DNA of 64,000 nt from Guptibacillus hwajinpoensis (GTDB lineage: Bacteria > Bacillota > Bacilli > Bacillales > Guptibacillaceae). How positions within the stretch are numbered: position 1 is the stretch's first letter; every line of letters starts with the position of its first letter. The stretch is from positions 1,945 through 65,944 of the forward strand of contig NZ_LELK01000006.1 in the NCBI RefSeq assembly GCF_001039475.1. The letters are read 5' to 3'. Below the pieces are notes generated by a model. The model was given only the letters and a program-made list of their open reading frames with translations. It did no database searches and was not told the origin of the DNA. Of this stretch, positions 24,835 through 33,453 are shown piece by piece. The position numbers and the translations under genes are program-made.

Positions 24835-26784
24835 ATGGAATGGAAAAAGTTATTTGAACCAATTCAATTACGAAGGTTAACATTGCCAAACAGAATTATG
24901 ATGGGTTCTATGCACCTTGGTATGGAAGGAAGCAAAGAACAAGAAGAAGCGCTGATTTCTTTTTATACTGAACGGTCAGGAGCTTATGGTCCTGGAATTA
25001 TTGTAACTGGTGGTATATCAGTTTCACCTGAAGGAGATGGTGGACATCACTTTCTTGGGTTCTACCGTGACGAAGATTTAGATGTAATGAGACGGTTAAC
25101 TGAGCGTGTTCACATAGCGAATGGCCGTATTGCTGCTCAGCTCTTTCATGCTGGGCGCTATGCCTATTCAGAAATGAATGGCGTGCCATCAGTAGCACCT
25201 TCTCCAATAAAGTCTCCCATCCACAGAGAAACACCAGTAGAACTATCTGAGCTTGATATTCTCAATTTGCTTGAATCTTATGCTGAGGCTGGTAGAAAAG
25301 CAAAGGAAGTAGGATTTGATGCAGTAGAAATCATGGGTTCTGAGGGGTATCTGATTAACCAGTTTCTCTCGCCCTCAACGAATAAGCGGACTGATAAATG
25401 GGGCGGAGATTTTGAGAAAAGAACAAGATTCGCTATTGAAGTACTAAAGTCGGTCCGACAAGCTGTTGGTGATGATTATCCTATCATTTTTCGAATGTCA
25501 GGGCTTGATCTTGTACCAAATTCTTCAACACCTAAGGAAACCATTGAACTTGCAAAACGTTTAGAAGCAAACGAAGCAGATCTTCTAAACATCGGCATAG
25601 GCTGGCATGAATCAACTGTACCGACCATATCTATGATGGTACCTAGAGCTGGGTTCATCGAGCCTTCCTTACAAATTAAGCAGGCTGTAAACATTCCTGT
25701 CGTTGGCAGTAATCGTATTAATGACCCTGAACTCGCAGAGGAGCTGCTACACAAACTGGATATGGTTTCGATGGCACGACCTTTTCTTGCTGATCCTCAC
25801 TTACTTAAAAAAGCGAAAGAAGAGACACTTAATCAAATCAACACGTGTATTGCATGTAATCAAGCATGTCTTGACCATGCATTCGAAGGGAAAGCTGTTT
25901 CATGTCTCGTGAATCCACGAGCTGGACGAGAACATAAATGGCATATCAAACAAACAAAAAACGCGAAAAATATAGTAGTGATCGGTGGTGGTGTTGCTGG
26001 AATGGAGGCAGCACGTGCTCATGCTGAATTAGGTCATAAAGTTGTTCTTTATGAAGCGAGGCCTTCGATTGGTGGACAGTTCAATCTGGCACGCAAAATA
26101 CCGATTAAGAAAGAATTTGATGAAACGATTCGCTTCTATACAACAGAATTACAACGATTAGGTGTTCATGTTGCTCTAAACCATAAACCGAGTAGTGAAG
26201 ACATTCTTTCCCACTCACCTCACCTTGTCGTTCTAGCAACTGGCGTTACCCCTAGACAACCAGTCATTCCCGGTATTGAACATACGGTTCAGTACCCTGA
26301 CGTTCTTTCTGGCACAGCATCAATTGGTAAAAAAGTTGTAATCATTGGCGCAGGTGGAATTGGTTGTGACGTTTCACATTTCCTTATAGAAAAAGGAATA
26401 AACGACATCCTCTTACTTAGACGAAACGGAAAAATGGGTGAGGGACTTGGCAAAACAACGAAATGGGCTATGCTACAAGAATTAAAACAAAATGGCGTAC
26501 GCTTCCGCACTAACCTTGCGTATGAAGAAATTACGGAGAATGGAATTCGAATTAAGGATACGAAGACAGGAAAGCAGGAAACACTTGAAGCAGATACGGT
26601 TATTCTTGCAGCAGGGCAAGAATCTAACATCCCTCGAGAATACCAAGCTCTTGAACAAAAAGGCATCCAAATCGCGATTATTGGTGGTGCCCGCCTTGCG
26701 GGTGAACTTGATGCTAAGAGAGCCATTTATGAAGGTGCAAAAATCGCCTTTGAGCCAGAGACAATACCCGTTAACCACTTATAA
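24835..26784 (+). CDS. FMN/FAD iron-sulfur oxidoreductase, 2,4-dienoyl-CoA reductase family
   Basis: This is a 649-residue multidomain flavoenzyme. The N-terminal old-yellow-enzyme TIM barrel (about 1-330) contains QLFHAGRYA and the MGSEGYLINQFLSP region. A 4Fe-4S motif (CIACNQACLDHAF...SCLVNP) is at about 340-365. The C-terminal NAD(P)/FAD domains have VVIGGGVAGMEAARAHAELG and VVIIGAGGIGCDVSHFLIE. FadH-type enzymes reduce 2,4-dienoyl-CoA; other members act on trimethylamine or unsaturated acids, so the substrate is open. The start follows GTGGTGAATAG. Confidence 0.88.
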   Translation: MEWKKLFEPIQLRRLTLPNRIMMGSMHLGMEGSKEQEEALISFYTERSGAYGPGIIVTGGISVSPEGDGGHHFLGFYRDEDLDVMRRLTERVHIANGRIAAQLFHAGRYAYSEMNGVPSVAPSPIKSPIHRETPVELSELDILNLLESYAEAGRKAKEVGFDAVEIMGSEGYLINQFLSPSTNKRTDKWGGDFEKRTRFAIEVLKSVRQAVGDDYPIIFRMSGLDLVPNSSTPKETIELAKRLEANEADLLNIGIGWHESTVPTISMMVPRAGFIEPSLQIKQAVNIPVVGSNRINDPELAEELLHKLDMVSMARPFLADPHLLKKAKEETLNQINTCIACNQACLDHAFEGKAVSCLVNPRAGREHKWHIKQTKNAKNIVVIGGGVAGMEAARAHAELGHKVVLYEARPSIGGQFNLARKIPIKKEFDETIRFYTTELQRLGVHVALNHKPSSEDILSHSPHLVVLATGVTPRQPVIPGIEHTVQYPDVLSGTASIGKKVVIIGAGGIGCDVSHFLIEKGINDILLLRRNGKMGEGLGKTTKWAMLQELKQNGVRFRTNLAYEEITENGIRIKDTKTGKQETLEADTVILAAGQESNIPREYQALEQKGIQIAIIGGARLAGELDAKRAIYEGAKIAFEPETIPVNHL

Positions 26785-26791
26785 TAGATAC

Positions 26792-26819
26792 AAGAAGAGG
26801 TGCTCTAGCACCTCTTCTT
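26792..26819. terminator. Bidirectional terminator after the FAD oxidoreductase
   Basis: AAGAAGAGGTGCT/AGCACCTCTTCTT is a perfect palindromic stem lying between convergent stops at 26784 and 26834. Confidence 0.8.
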
Positions 26820-26833
26820 CCTTTAGATGAATG

Positions 26834-27592
26834 TTAATTACATTCGATCATTTCCTTCAAAAACCCTTGCGTATATGTCGTTTCTTCCATTTGTTCCAAG
26901 ATCCACTTTTTTTCTTCATTTAACCAGCTTCTAATCAGTTCAGCTGCTGTTTCATAATAATCAACGGTTAGATGTCGGAAAATCATTTCTACTTTATCGA
27001 TTTGTTCACCATCTAACGTTGAGTCGAGCGTTTTCAGACCGAGTTGTGCTCTATTTGGATGGTAGCGATGTAAAAGTACTCTTGCAAAGTGAACCATGAC
27101 GTTGTTTAGCATTTGAACGGACCATATTTTATTTCCTCTTCTTTTCGCTTTTTCATACTGAAACAAAAAGAAGGCTGTATCATCAACATCATTGATAAAC
27201 TCCTGATGAGATAAAGTTAAATGCTGATCATAGTTGGCCATTCGATTGTCTGGGTCATATAAAACTGAAAAATAGTCCTTTTCGATAATTGTCTCGTCCG
27301 TCACAGTAAATAGATCGAGGTGAAGCATATCATCGTACACTGCTATAATCTGCGGTGCAATGATAAAAATCTCATCATAGAATAAAAGAGTACCATAAGA
27401 TTCCACATGTGATTTTCTATCTTTCAGAAAGGCTTCCTTGTCCTCCTCTTCTACTAGACAATATAGATCGACATCTGAGTTTTCATCATGCTCATTTCGC
27501 CCCATAGATCCTTTTAGAAAAACTGCTTTGACGCATGGATCACTCATTAAACTAGCTGAAATAGCGTCAACCGCTCGCTCTTGCTTCACCAT
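26834..27592 (-). CDS. Nucleotidyltransferase-fold protein (pol beta superfamily)
   Basis: This 252-residue protein has the minimal nucleotidyltransferase motif GSMGRNEHDENSDVDLYCLV (about 26-45) with the paired Asp of DVD. The rest is helical and resembles aminoglycoside nucleotidyltransferase-like proteins of Bacillus (KNTase/ANT group). The acceptor is unknown. A second gene of the same superfamily lies 500 bases upstream at 28085-28723, separated by csaA. Confidence 0.75.
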   Translation of the reverse strand: MVKQERAVDAISASLMSDPCVKAVFLKGSMGRNEHDENSDVDLYCLVEEEDKEAFLKDRKSHVESYGTLLFYDEIFIIAPQIIAVYDDMLHLDLFTVTDETIIEKDYFSVLYDPDNRMANYDQHLTLSHQEFINDVDDTAFFLFQYEKAKRRGNKIWSVQMLNNVMVHFARVLLHRYHPNRAQLGLKTLDSTLDGEQIDKVEMIFRHLTVDYYETAAELIRSWLNEEKKWILEQMEETTYTQGFLKEMIECN

Positions 27593-27663
27593 CTAACACC
27601 TCTCCCACAGAATTGATATCACCTCATCATATCCCATTTTTTACATTTCCTACAACCAAAAAA

Positions 27664-27682
27664 AGGATGCACAACAGCATCC
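27664..27682 (-). terminator. Terminator after csaA
   Basis: GGATGC/GCATCC with a 6-7 base loop is followed by TTTTTTTGG on the minus strand, just after the csaA stop at 27685. Confidence 0.65.
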
Positions 27683-27684
27683 CT

Positions 27685-28014
27685 TTACCCAAGCTTATCT
27701 CCATTTCTTACTCTTTGATCCGGTTTGATTAGAACCACTCCGTTCTCACCGTATACACCTAGGACCAAAACCTCTGACATAAAATCTGCAATTTGCCGAG
27801 CAGGAAAATTAACTACAACCATCACCTGTTTTCCTATAAGCTCTTCCTCATTGTATAAGTCTTTTATCTGAGCACTGGACTTTTTGACGCCCATCTCTTC
27901 CCCAAGATCAACCTTTAATTGATAGGCCGGTTTCCGAGCTTTTCTAAAATCGTTAACTTCTATAATTTCGCCGACTCGAATGTCCAACTTCAGAAAGTCT
28001 TCAAATGTAGCCAT
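27685..28014 (-). CDS. csaA: CsaA-type tRNA-binding/chaperone protein
   Basis: This 109-residue OB-fold protein starts MATFEDFLKLDIRVGEI. The motifs are LGEEMGVKKSSAQIKDLY and VVNFPARQIADFMSEVLVLG, which are typical of CsaA and the EMAP-like tRNA-binding domain. CsaA is proposed to be an export chaperone in B. subtilis. The chosen ATG is the fourth codon of the open frame; an AAAGGTGAAG ribosome binding site favours it. Confidence 0.92.
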   Translation of the reverse strand: MATFEDFLKLDIRVGEIIEVNDFRKARKPAYQLKVDLGEEMGVKKSSAQIKDLYNEEELIGKQVMVVVNFPARQIADFMSEVLVLGVYGENGVVLIKPDQRVRNGDKLG

Positions 28015-28084
28015 ACTCTTCACCTTACCTTTAATTCGATACCTATTTCTTATTACTCATTCGCTTACTATATGTAGATTCCTT

Positions 28085-28723
28085 CTACTGCAAACGTTTA
28101 TTTAGAAATCCGTCCATCCCGTTTCGAATTTCATCTTCACTAACCGTTCTATCTCTATATAAGTAAGAGGAATAATATTCAACAAGCAAACGATCTTTTT
28201 CCTCCAATTGATTCGCATATAATTCTGATAATGTTAATGGATACTGAAATGTACTGAGATAGCGTTCAATCCGGAGGAGGTACATGACATCATTGAGGAT
28301 CTCGTAATGATTTACAGGAGGCATAGTTCGAGTTAACCTCTGTTCAATAGATACGAGTAGATGTAAGACACCTTCTTTTATTTTCTTTCGAGAAGGCAAG
28401 ACAAATGGTGTCTCTCCAAAAACGATAAGCTGCTCAAAGCATGGAGCTACGTATTCTCTTGTTCCATCAGCATCATTCTTGAAATCTTTAAGACATACTT
28501 CCCTCAAATCCAGAGTGATTCCCGCTAATTCAGGTAGAGATGACGTTTTTATTTTCTTATCATGGTAGAAACACCAGACATCTAAATCAGAAAATGGACC
28601 GCCTTCTCCTCTAGCGAAGCTTCCTGTCAAAACAATCCCGCGTAAAGTAGAAGACTTTAATCGATCGACAAGGCGTTTTGCATATTTTTCAATCATTAAT
28701 GGAGTCATGAGTGGATTTAACAT
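28085..28723 (-). CDS. Nucleotidyltransferase-fold protein (pol beta superfamily)
   Basis: This 212-residue protein has the motif VLTGSFARGEGGPFSDLDVWCF (about 31-52; GSxxRG with the LDV Asp residues). The remainder is helical. It is similar in plan to the 26834 gene but not a close copy. The substrate is unknown. It is upstream of csaA on the same strand. Confidence 0.75.
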   Translation of the reverse strand: MLNPLMTPLMIEKYAKRLVDRLKSSTLRGIVLTGSFARGEGGPFSDLDVWCFYHDKKIKTSSLPELAGITLDLREVCLKDFKNDADGTREYVAPCFEQLIVFGETPFVLPSRKKIKEGVLHLLVSIEQRLTRTMPPVNHYEILNDVMYLLRIERYLSTFQYPLTLSELYANQLEEKDRLLVEYYSSYLYRDRTVSEDEIRNGMDGFLNKRLQ

Positions 28724-28819
28724 AGGTTTTTTCTCCTTTGTGACGAGACCCTAAGAAGGAGCAAGCAAATGTGTTTCCGGCCCGCATAATAGAAACCAAA
28801 TAAATTGATATGTGAAACG

Positions 28820-29506
28820 TTAATTGGTGAGGAAATGAAAGACTTTATCTATTACATCGTTCTGATCTTCACCGTGACAGATGAGATGCTTTGATTTCTC
28901 CATTATACAAATCTGCTTCTCATTTGAATTAATGAGATGATAGATTGTGTGAGCGGTTTTATATGGGACCATTCCATCTAGCTTTCCCTGAAGAATGATT
29001 GTCGGGACAGATACTCTTTTAAAAGACGGTTTGAGTTTCTGAACAAGTTTACGAAACTCAATAGATGCAAGTACAGGCGTGGTTTTCAGCTTTTTACTAT
29101 AGCGACTAAACAATTCGTTTTGAAGAAGGGTCCCTCTCCTTAAGTCTGTTATCATGCCACCAATGTCTTTCATCATTTGGATAGGATGAATATAGTGAAT
29201 GGCAGCACTCAAAAGCACCAGCTTATCCACTTGATATTTTGTAGCTAAATAACCTGCAAGCACGCCACCCATTGAAAATCCTATAACATAGACTGTATCA
29301 CATTTCTGCATTAACTCTTTTAAGTTTGCTTCAGCAGTATCAATCCATTGATTGAAAGAAACGCCTCGCAAAGTTTCTTCTTCTCCATGTCCAGGAAGCG
29401 TTGGTACAGAAATGACCCAATTGGTATGGCTTCTAAAATACTCTGCTAATGGTTCAACTTCATAAGGCGCACCAGTAAAACCATGAATAAGCATACATCC
29501 AACCAT
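28820..29506 (-). CDS. Alpha/beta hydrolase, carboxylesterase Est30-like
   Basis: This 228-residue esterase has the oxyanion-region HGFTGAPYEV near the N-terminus and the nucleophile elbow GFSMGG (Ser about 94). The acid is in QGKLDGMVP and the histidine in KSKHLICHGE. It resembles the Geobacillus Est30 and YvaK monoacylglycerol/carboxyl esterases. It has no signal peptide and so is cytoplasmic. Confidence 0.9.
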   Translation of the reverse strand: MVGCMLIHGFTGAPYEVEPLAEYFRSHTNWVISVPTLPGHGEEETLRGVSFNQWIDTAEANLKELMQKCDTVYVIGFSMGGVLAGYLATKYQVDKLVLLSAAIHYIHPIQMMKDIGGMITDLRRGTLLQNELFSRYSKKLKTTPVLASIEFRKLVQKLKPSFKRVSVPTIILQGKLDGMVPYKTAHTIYHLINSNEKQICIMEKSKHLICHGEDQNDVIDKVFHFLTN

Positions 29507-29615
29507 ATTTCTCCTCGCCTTTCGTTCAGTGGTTTTAATTTATATAATACCACTCTACGAAAGATGTTAATCATCAGGAAAGTAAGGACGAACTGCTTTA
29601 ACAGAAGAAGTTCTT

Positions 29616-30131
29616 TTATCTTCTAATTGAGTCTCTAGATGAAGAAGGTTTATTAAAATAAAGGGCTAGCTTCGACTTTTCTTCTTCCTTTTGTAAGGAG
29701 GTTGCGCAATTAGGACAAATAACAGCACGAGACGGGATCGGCGTACAACAGTAAGGACATTCTTTACGCGTCATTGCATTAATGGGATCTTGGCCGGGCT
29801 TCCTCCACCGATTAAGTTGACGAACGACTAGAAACACAGCAAAAAATACAATGATAAAACGAATGGAGGTTGTCAGAAATACTCCGTAATTAATCGTAGC
29901 TGCTCCAGCCTCTTGAGCATCTGAGAGGGATGGATAGTAATGCCCATTCAAGCTAATGAACATATCCGAAAAGTTAATTCTTGCTAATACCAATCCTACT
30001 GGTGGAAGGATAATATCAGATACGAGTGAATTTATGAAATTACTAAACGCCGCGCCTAACACAATACCAATTCCCATATCAGCTGCGTTCCCTCTTATTG
30101 CAAAGTGACGAAATTCATTTAAAATACCGAT
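29616..30131 (-). CDS. mscL: Large-conductance mechanosensitive channel MscL with C-terminal zinc ribbon
   Basis: The family N-terminus is GILNEFRHFAIRGNAADMGIG, but the only in-frame candidate upstream of the ATG at 30077 and downstream of a stop at 30140-30138 is ATC (30131) or ATT. AAGGAG lies 9 bases before the ATC, so I read translation as starting there (171 aa). The two transmembrane helices are about 17-45 and 75-100. The C-terminal extension has CPYCCTPIPSRAVICPNC, a zinc ribbon absent from typical 130-150-residue MscL. If only ATG starts are allowed, the amphipathic N-terminal helix and part of TM1 would be lost. The channel releases osmolytes at hypo-osmotic shock. Confidence 0.85.
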   Translation of the reverse strand: MGILNEFRHFAIRGNAADMGIGIVLGAAFSNFINSLVSDIILPPVGLVLARINFSDMFISLNGHYYPSLSDAQEAGAATINYGVFLTTSIRFIIVFFAVFLVVRQLNRWRKPGQDPINAMTRKECPYCCTPIPSRAVICPNCATSLQKEEEKSKLALYFNKPSSSRDSIRR

Positions 30132-30300
30132 GGGAACTCACTCCTTTATGCTTACTCTCCACAATATGTATGCAGCAATTATACAAGCTATGATTTATAA
30201 TCATTTCAATTTTCCTACAATTCGTATTGAAAGCAAAAAATAGATAAGAGGTGATATAATTTATGTTTACGACTAGAGCTAACATCAAGGAGTGAACAAC

Positions 30301-31515
30301 ATGATATTTGCACTTTCCTGGTCAAAGGCTTCTCCATTAATAGAAGATCCTATGGCTGTATTTGTTTACCTAACGGTAGTAGTTGGACTTATCTTTATGT
30401 TGGGGGAATCAAAGAACCCTGTTCTTAAGAAACTATTCCACTATGCACCGCCGTTAATCTGGACATACTTTATCCCTATGCTTTCTACGACCTTTGCAAT
30501 CATTCCGCAAGAGTCGTCCCTATATGGATTTGTTGCCACATACATTCTTCCAGTCGGACTGCTGCTACTCTTGTTATCAGCTAACGTTCCTGCAACGTTA
30601 CGACTTGGACCTAAAGCTTTATTAATGTTCCTCGCTGGTACACTCGGGGTCATTATTGGTGGCCCCATTGCTCTTGCTATTTTCCAGCCATGGTTACCTG
30701 AGGACGCATGGAAAGGCGTAGCAGCATTAGCAGGGAGTTGGATTGGCGGTTCAGCGAACATGGCCGCTATGATTGAAGCTGTAGGAACACCTAAAGAGAT
30801 TCTGTCTCCAATTATCGTAGTAGATACTGTCGTGGGTTACAGTTGGATGGGAATCATGATTTTCCTAGCTGGGTTTCAGGATAAATTCAACAAATGGAAC
30901 AAAGCGGATGATTCGATTATTCAAAGTGTAAATAAAGAAATGAACGACATTCAACGCAAAAACGAGCGACCTATTCAGGTACCACAACTACTTGGTCTGC
31001 TTGGATTAGCTTTTGGTGTATCTTATATTGTTCTTAAAATTGCAGAGAAACTTCCTCAGTCAGCTGTTCTCTCAACGACAACTTGGACAGTTATGATTAT
31101 TTCTGCCATCGGAATTCTTTTCTCATTCACACCAGTGAAGAAACTAGAAGGCTATGGTGCTAGTAAAGTAGGTTACACTGCCATTTACCTTTTACTCGCA
31201 ACCATTGGTGCAAGAGCCGACCTTACGTACGTCATTGATTCCCCACAATATGTTCTAATGGGAATTGTCTGGCTCAGCATTCACATTCTCGTGATCTTTA
31301 TCGCAGCAAGATTACTACGAGCACCTTTATTCTTCGTTGCCGTAGGCTCTCAAGGTAATATCGGTGGAACAAGCTCTGCTCCTATCGTTGCGTCTGTATT
31401 CCAACCTTCTTTAGCTCCAGTGGGACTTTTGATGGGAATTGTAGGTAACGTTGTGGGTAGTTACGCAGCTGTGCTCTGTGCTCAACTCGCTAAAATGGTA
31501 GCAACTATGCTCTAG
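30301..31515 (+). CDS. DUF819-family integral membrane protein
   Basis: This protein of about 404 residues is highly hydrophobic, with roughly ten membrane segments. Family-typical motifs are AGSWIGGSANMAAMIEAVG and the C-terminal GSQGNIGGTSSAPIVASVF. The transported substrate is not established for DUF819 (YjcL-like) proteins. AAGGAG lies 8 bases before the ATG at 30301. A strong bidirectional terminator follows. Confidence 0.88.
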   Translation: MIFALSWSKASPLIEDPMAVFVYLTVVVGLIFMLGESKNPVLKKLFHYAPPLIWTYFIPMLSTTFAIIPQESSLYGFVATYILPVGLLLLLLSANVPATLRLGPKALLMFLAGTLGVIIGGPIALAIFQPWLPEDAWKGVAALAGSWIGGSANMAAMIEAVGTPKEILSPIIVVDTVVGYSWMGIMIFLAGFQDKFNKWNKADDSIIQSVNKEMNDIQRKNERPIQVPQLLGLLGLAFGVSYIVLKIAEKLPQSAVLSTTTWTVMIISAIGILFSFTPVKKLEGYGASKVGYTAIYLLLATIGARADLTYVIDSPQYVLMGIVWLSIHILVIFIAARLLRAPLFFVAVGSQGNIGGTSSAPIVASVFQPSLAPVGLLMGIVGNVVGSYAAVLCAQLAKMVATML

Positions 31516-31522
31516 CCAATAT

Positions 31523-31556
31523 AAAAACCGTGCTCCTAACTGGAGCACGGTTTTTA
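31523..31556. terminator. Bidirectional terminator
   Basis: AAAAACCGTGCTCC/GGAGCACGGTTTTT with a short loop lies between convergent stops at 31515 and 31563. Confidence 0.88.
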
Positions 31557-31562
31557 TGTGTA

Positions 31563-32312
31563 TTAACCTTGAGATGTTGGGCGCACTAGTACTTCATTAA
31601 TCGAAACACTATCTGGTTGACCAACTGCATAATAAATAGCATCTGCAATTGCCTCTGGATCAAGTGGGTCAAGGCCCTTAGGACCGCGATTGTTTAATTT
31701 CTCTTGCACATCTTCATCAGTGATCGTATTTGTTAATTCGGTTGCAACAGCTCCTGGAGAAATAATCGTTGCTCGAATATTCGTAGAAGGTGACATCTCT
31801 TTACGAAGTCCTTCTGTAATGGCACGTACTGCAAACTTCGTACCGCAATAGACTGCTCCTGCTGGCATTATTTCATGCCCTGCAACAGACGATACATTAA
31901 TAATATGTCCTGATTTTCTTTCTTCCATATGTGGCAGAACGCCTGCGATACCGTAAAGAACACCTTTAATATTAACATCTACCATCTTGTCCCACTCATC
32001 AATTTTAAGTTTATTTAAGAACGAGAGGGGCATTAGGCCGGCGTTATTGATAATAACATCAATTTGACCATACTCTTCAATTGTTTTATCAGCTAGAGCT
32101 TGCATTTGCTCTCTTGAAGTGACATCTGTTTTTTGAATAATTGCTTCGCCACCGTTGTTTGTAATTTCTTTTTTAAGCTCTTCTAGGCGATCTTCACGAC
32201 GTGCTGCAAGTACTACTTTCGCTCCATCACCTGCCAACTTTTTAGCTGTAGACTCGCCAATTCCACTACTTGCTCCAGTAATAATAACGACCTTACCATT
32301 AATATGACTCAT
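31563..32312 (-). CDS. Short-chain dehydrogenase/reductase
   Basis: This 249-residue classical SDR has the cofactor motif [15 protein letters not shown] (about 12-26), NNAG (about 88-91) and the catalytic Ser in NVSSVAG with YCGTK (Tyr and Lys). Arginines after the first strand (AARREDR) suggest NADP preference. The group includes YdfG-like serine/3-hydroxy acid dehydrogenases, so the substrate is not certain. It follows AAAGGTGG. Confidence 0.92.
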   Translation of the reverse strand: MSHINGKVVIITGASSGIGESTAKKLAGDGAKVVLAARREDRLEELKKEITNNGGEAIIQKTDVTSREQMQALADKTIEEYGQIDVIINNAGLMPLSFLNKLKIDEWDKMVDVNIKGVLYGIAGVLPHMEERKSGHIINVSSVAGHEIMPAGAVYCGTKFAVRAITEGLRKEMSPSTNIRATIISPGAVATELTNTITDEDVQEKLNNRGPKGLDPLDPEAIADAIYYAVGQPDSVSINEVLVRPTSQG

Positions 32313-32397
32313 GAATATCCACCTTTCGTTTTATCTTCACCACACTAGTTCCCGGGAGTGTAATAACTAAACATTCCTGTATTCTCTTTACATCCAA

Positions 32398-32421
32398 AAA
32401 AGCACCCTAGAGGGGTGCTTT
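32398..32421 (-). terminator. Terminator after the thioredoxin-like gene
   Basis: AAAGCACCC-TAGAG-GGGTGCTTT in outline, followed by TTTTTGGATG on the minus strand, lies just after the stop at 32426. Confidence 0.75.
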
Positions 32422-32425
32422 AGCT

Positions 32426-32890
32426 TTACTTATTTGTTTCAATCCATTGTTTGAACGTATCTTCTGATTGAGTGCCAACAATACGATCCACTTCTTTTCC
32501 ATCTTTGAAACGAACAAGTGTTGGGGTCGATTCAATAGCATAATCATTCCAACCATTCTCAAATTCAAGAAGGTTAAATTTCTTTAGATCAATTCCCATT
32601 TCTTCCGCAACTGGTACGAGGACTGGTGTCGTATTTTTACAGTGAATACAAGTAGGACTATAAAAATAAACAAATGCATCTTCTTCGTTGGATAGCATTT
32701 CTTCTAGTTCATCAGGTAAAATTTGATTCTGATAAAGTGGATCTTCCAGTTGATCCACTGTCGCAGGATCGAGTGAGTCTTTTCCGTAAGGATTACCTTC
32801 AGCTTTTTCACTATTACTAATATTTGTGACAACAGCTAATGCCCCAAATATGACGATGACAATTCCAAGAAAAATAATAACTTTCTTCAT
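32426..32890 (-). CDS. Membrane-anchored thioredoxin-like thiol-disulfide oxidoreductase
   Basis: This 154-residue protein has an N-terminal membrane anchor (about 4-24) and an extracytoplasmic thioredoxin domain with active site YSPTCIHCKNTTP (CxxC at about 81-84) and the cis-proline in ESTPTLVRF. It overlaps bdbC by 4 bases, so the pair forms a disulfide-bond formation system, with this protein the donor to substrates and BdbC its quinone-linked reoxidase. It takes the BdbA/BdbD role; the exact orthologue is not certain. Confidence 0.9.
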   Translation of the reverse strand: MKKVIIFLGIVIVIFGALAVVTNISNSEKAEGNPYGKDSLDPATVDQLEDPLYQNQILPDELEEMLSNEEDAFVYFYSPTCIHCKNTTPVLVPVAEEMGIDLKKFNLLEFENGWNDYAIESTPTLVRFKDGKEVDRIVGTQSEDTFKQWIETNK

Positions 32891-33324
32891 TTGGTTTTCT
32901 CCTTTTTGGTTAGTTTATAAAGGATGATCATTAGAATGGCAATACTCGCAAAAGCTAGTAAAGCAAGAAAAGGGATTGTAATAAACCCAAGTAAATTAAT
33001 GTATTCTCCTGTACACGGTACTCTTCCACAAGCCGGTGCTGAATCAGCAAAAAACGCCGCTTTTTGTATGAGGTAGTGATAAACTGAAATACTACCTCCA
33101 ATAACTGCAAGTGGCAAAACATACACGCACTGTTTGGCGTCTTTTTTCACCATCGCAATACCTAGTATGAGAACAAGAGGGTACATGAGGATTCGCTGGT
33201 ACCAGCATAATTCACACGGTTCATATTTAAGTACTTCTGAGAAATATAAGCTTCCTGCAAGAGCAGAAACGGAAACCGCCCATGCACTAAAAAGCAGATA
33301 CTCTATTTTTTTCTCTTTATCCAT
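32887..33324 (-). CDS. bdbC: Disulfide oxidoreductase BdbC (DsbB family)
   Basis: This 145-residue membrane protein has four transmembrane helices. The redox pairs are CELC (first loop, about 37-40) and CGRVPC (second loop, about 99-104). DsbB/BdbC passes electrons from the thioredoxin-like partner to menaquinone. It is translationally coupled to the downstream thioredoxin-like gene. Confidence 0.95.
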   Translation of the reverse strand: MDKEKKIEYLLFSAWAVSVSALAGSLYFSEVLKYEPCELCWYQRILMYPLVLILGIAMVKKDAKQCVYVLPLAVIGGSISVYHYLIQKAAFFADSAPACGRVPCTGEYINLLGFITIPFLALLAFASIAILMIILYKLTKKEKTK

Positions 33325-33422
33325 TCGTGAACTTCACTTCTTTCACACTGAAATAATAACCCCATTATACACATCACAGATCGTGATATATAGACCAAAC
33401 GTGACAATTCCACTACTTTTTA

Positions 33423-33449
33423 AAGCCGGCTCTTGTGAAGAGCCGGCTT
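33423..33449. terminator. Terminator after the M24 peptidase
   Basis: AAGCCGGCTCTT/AAGAGCCGGCTT is a perfect 12-base stem with a 3-base loop. It lies after the stop at 33454 on the minus strand and upstream of bdbC. Confidence 0.8.
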
Positions 33450-33453
33450 GTTA

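Noticed and set aside
26834-28723. Antibiotic-resistance cassette
   Set aside because: The nucleotidyltransferases only share the minimal catalytic core; no resistance family could be named.
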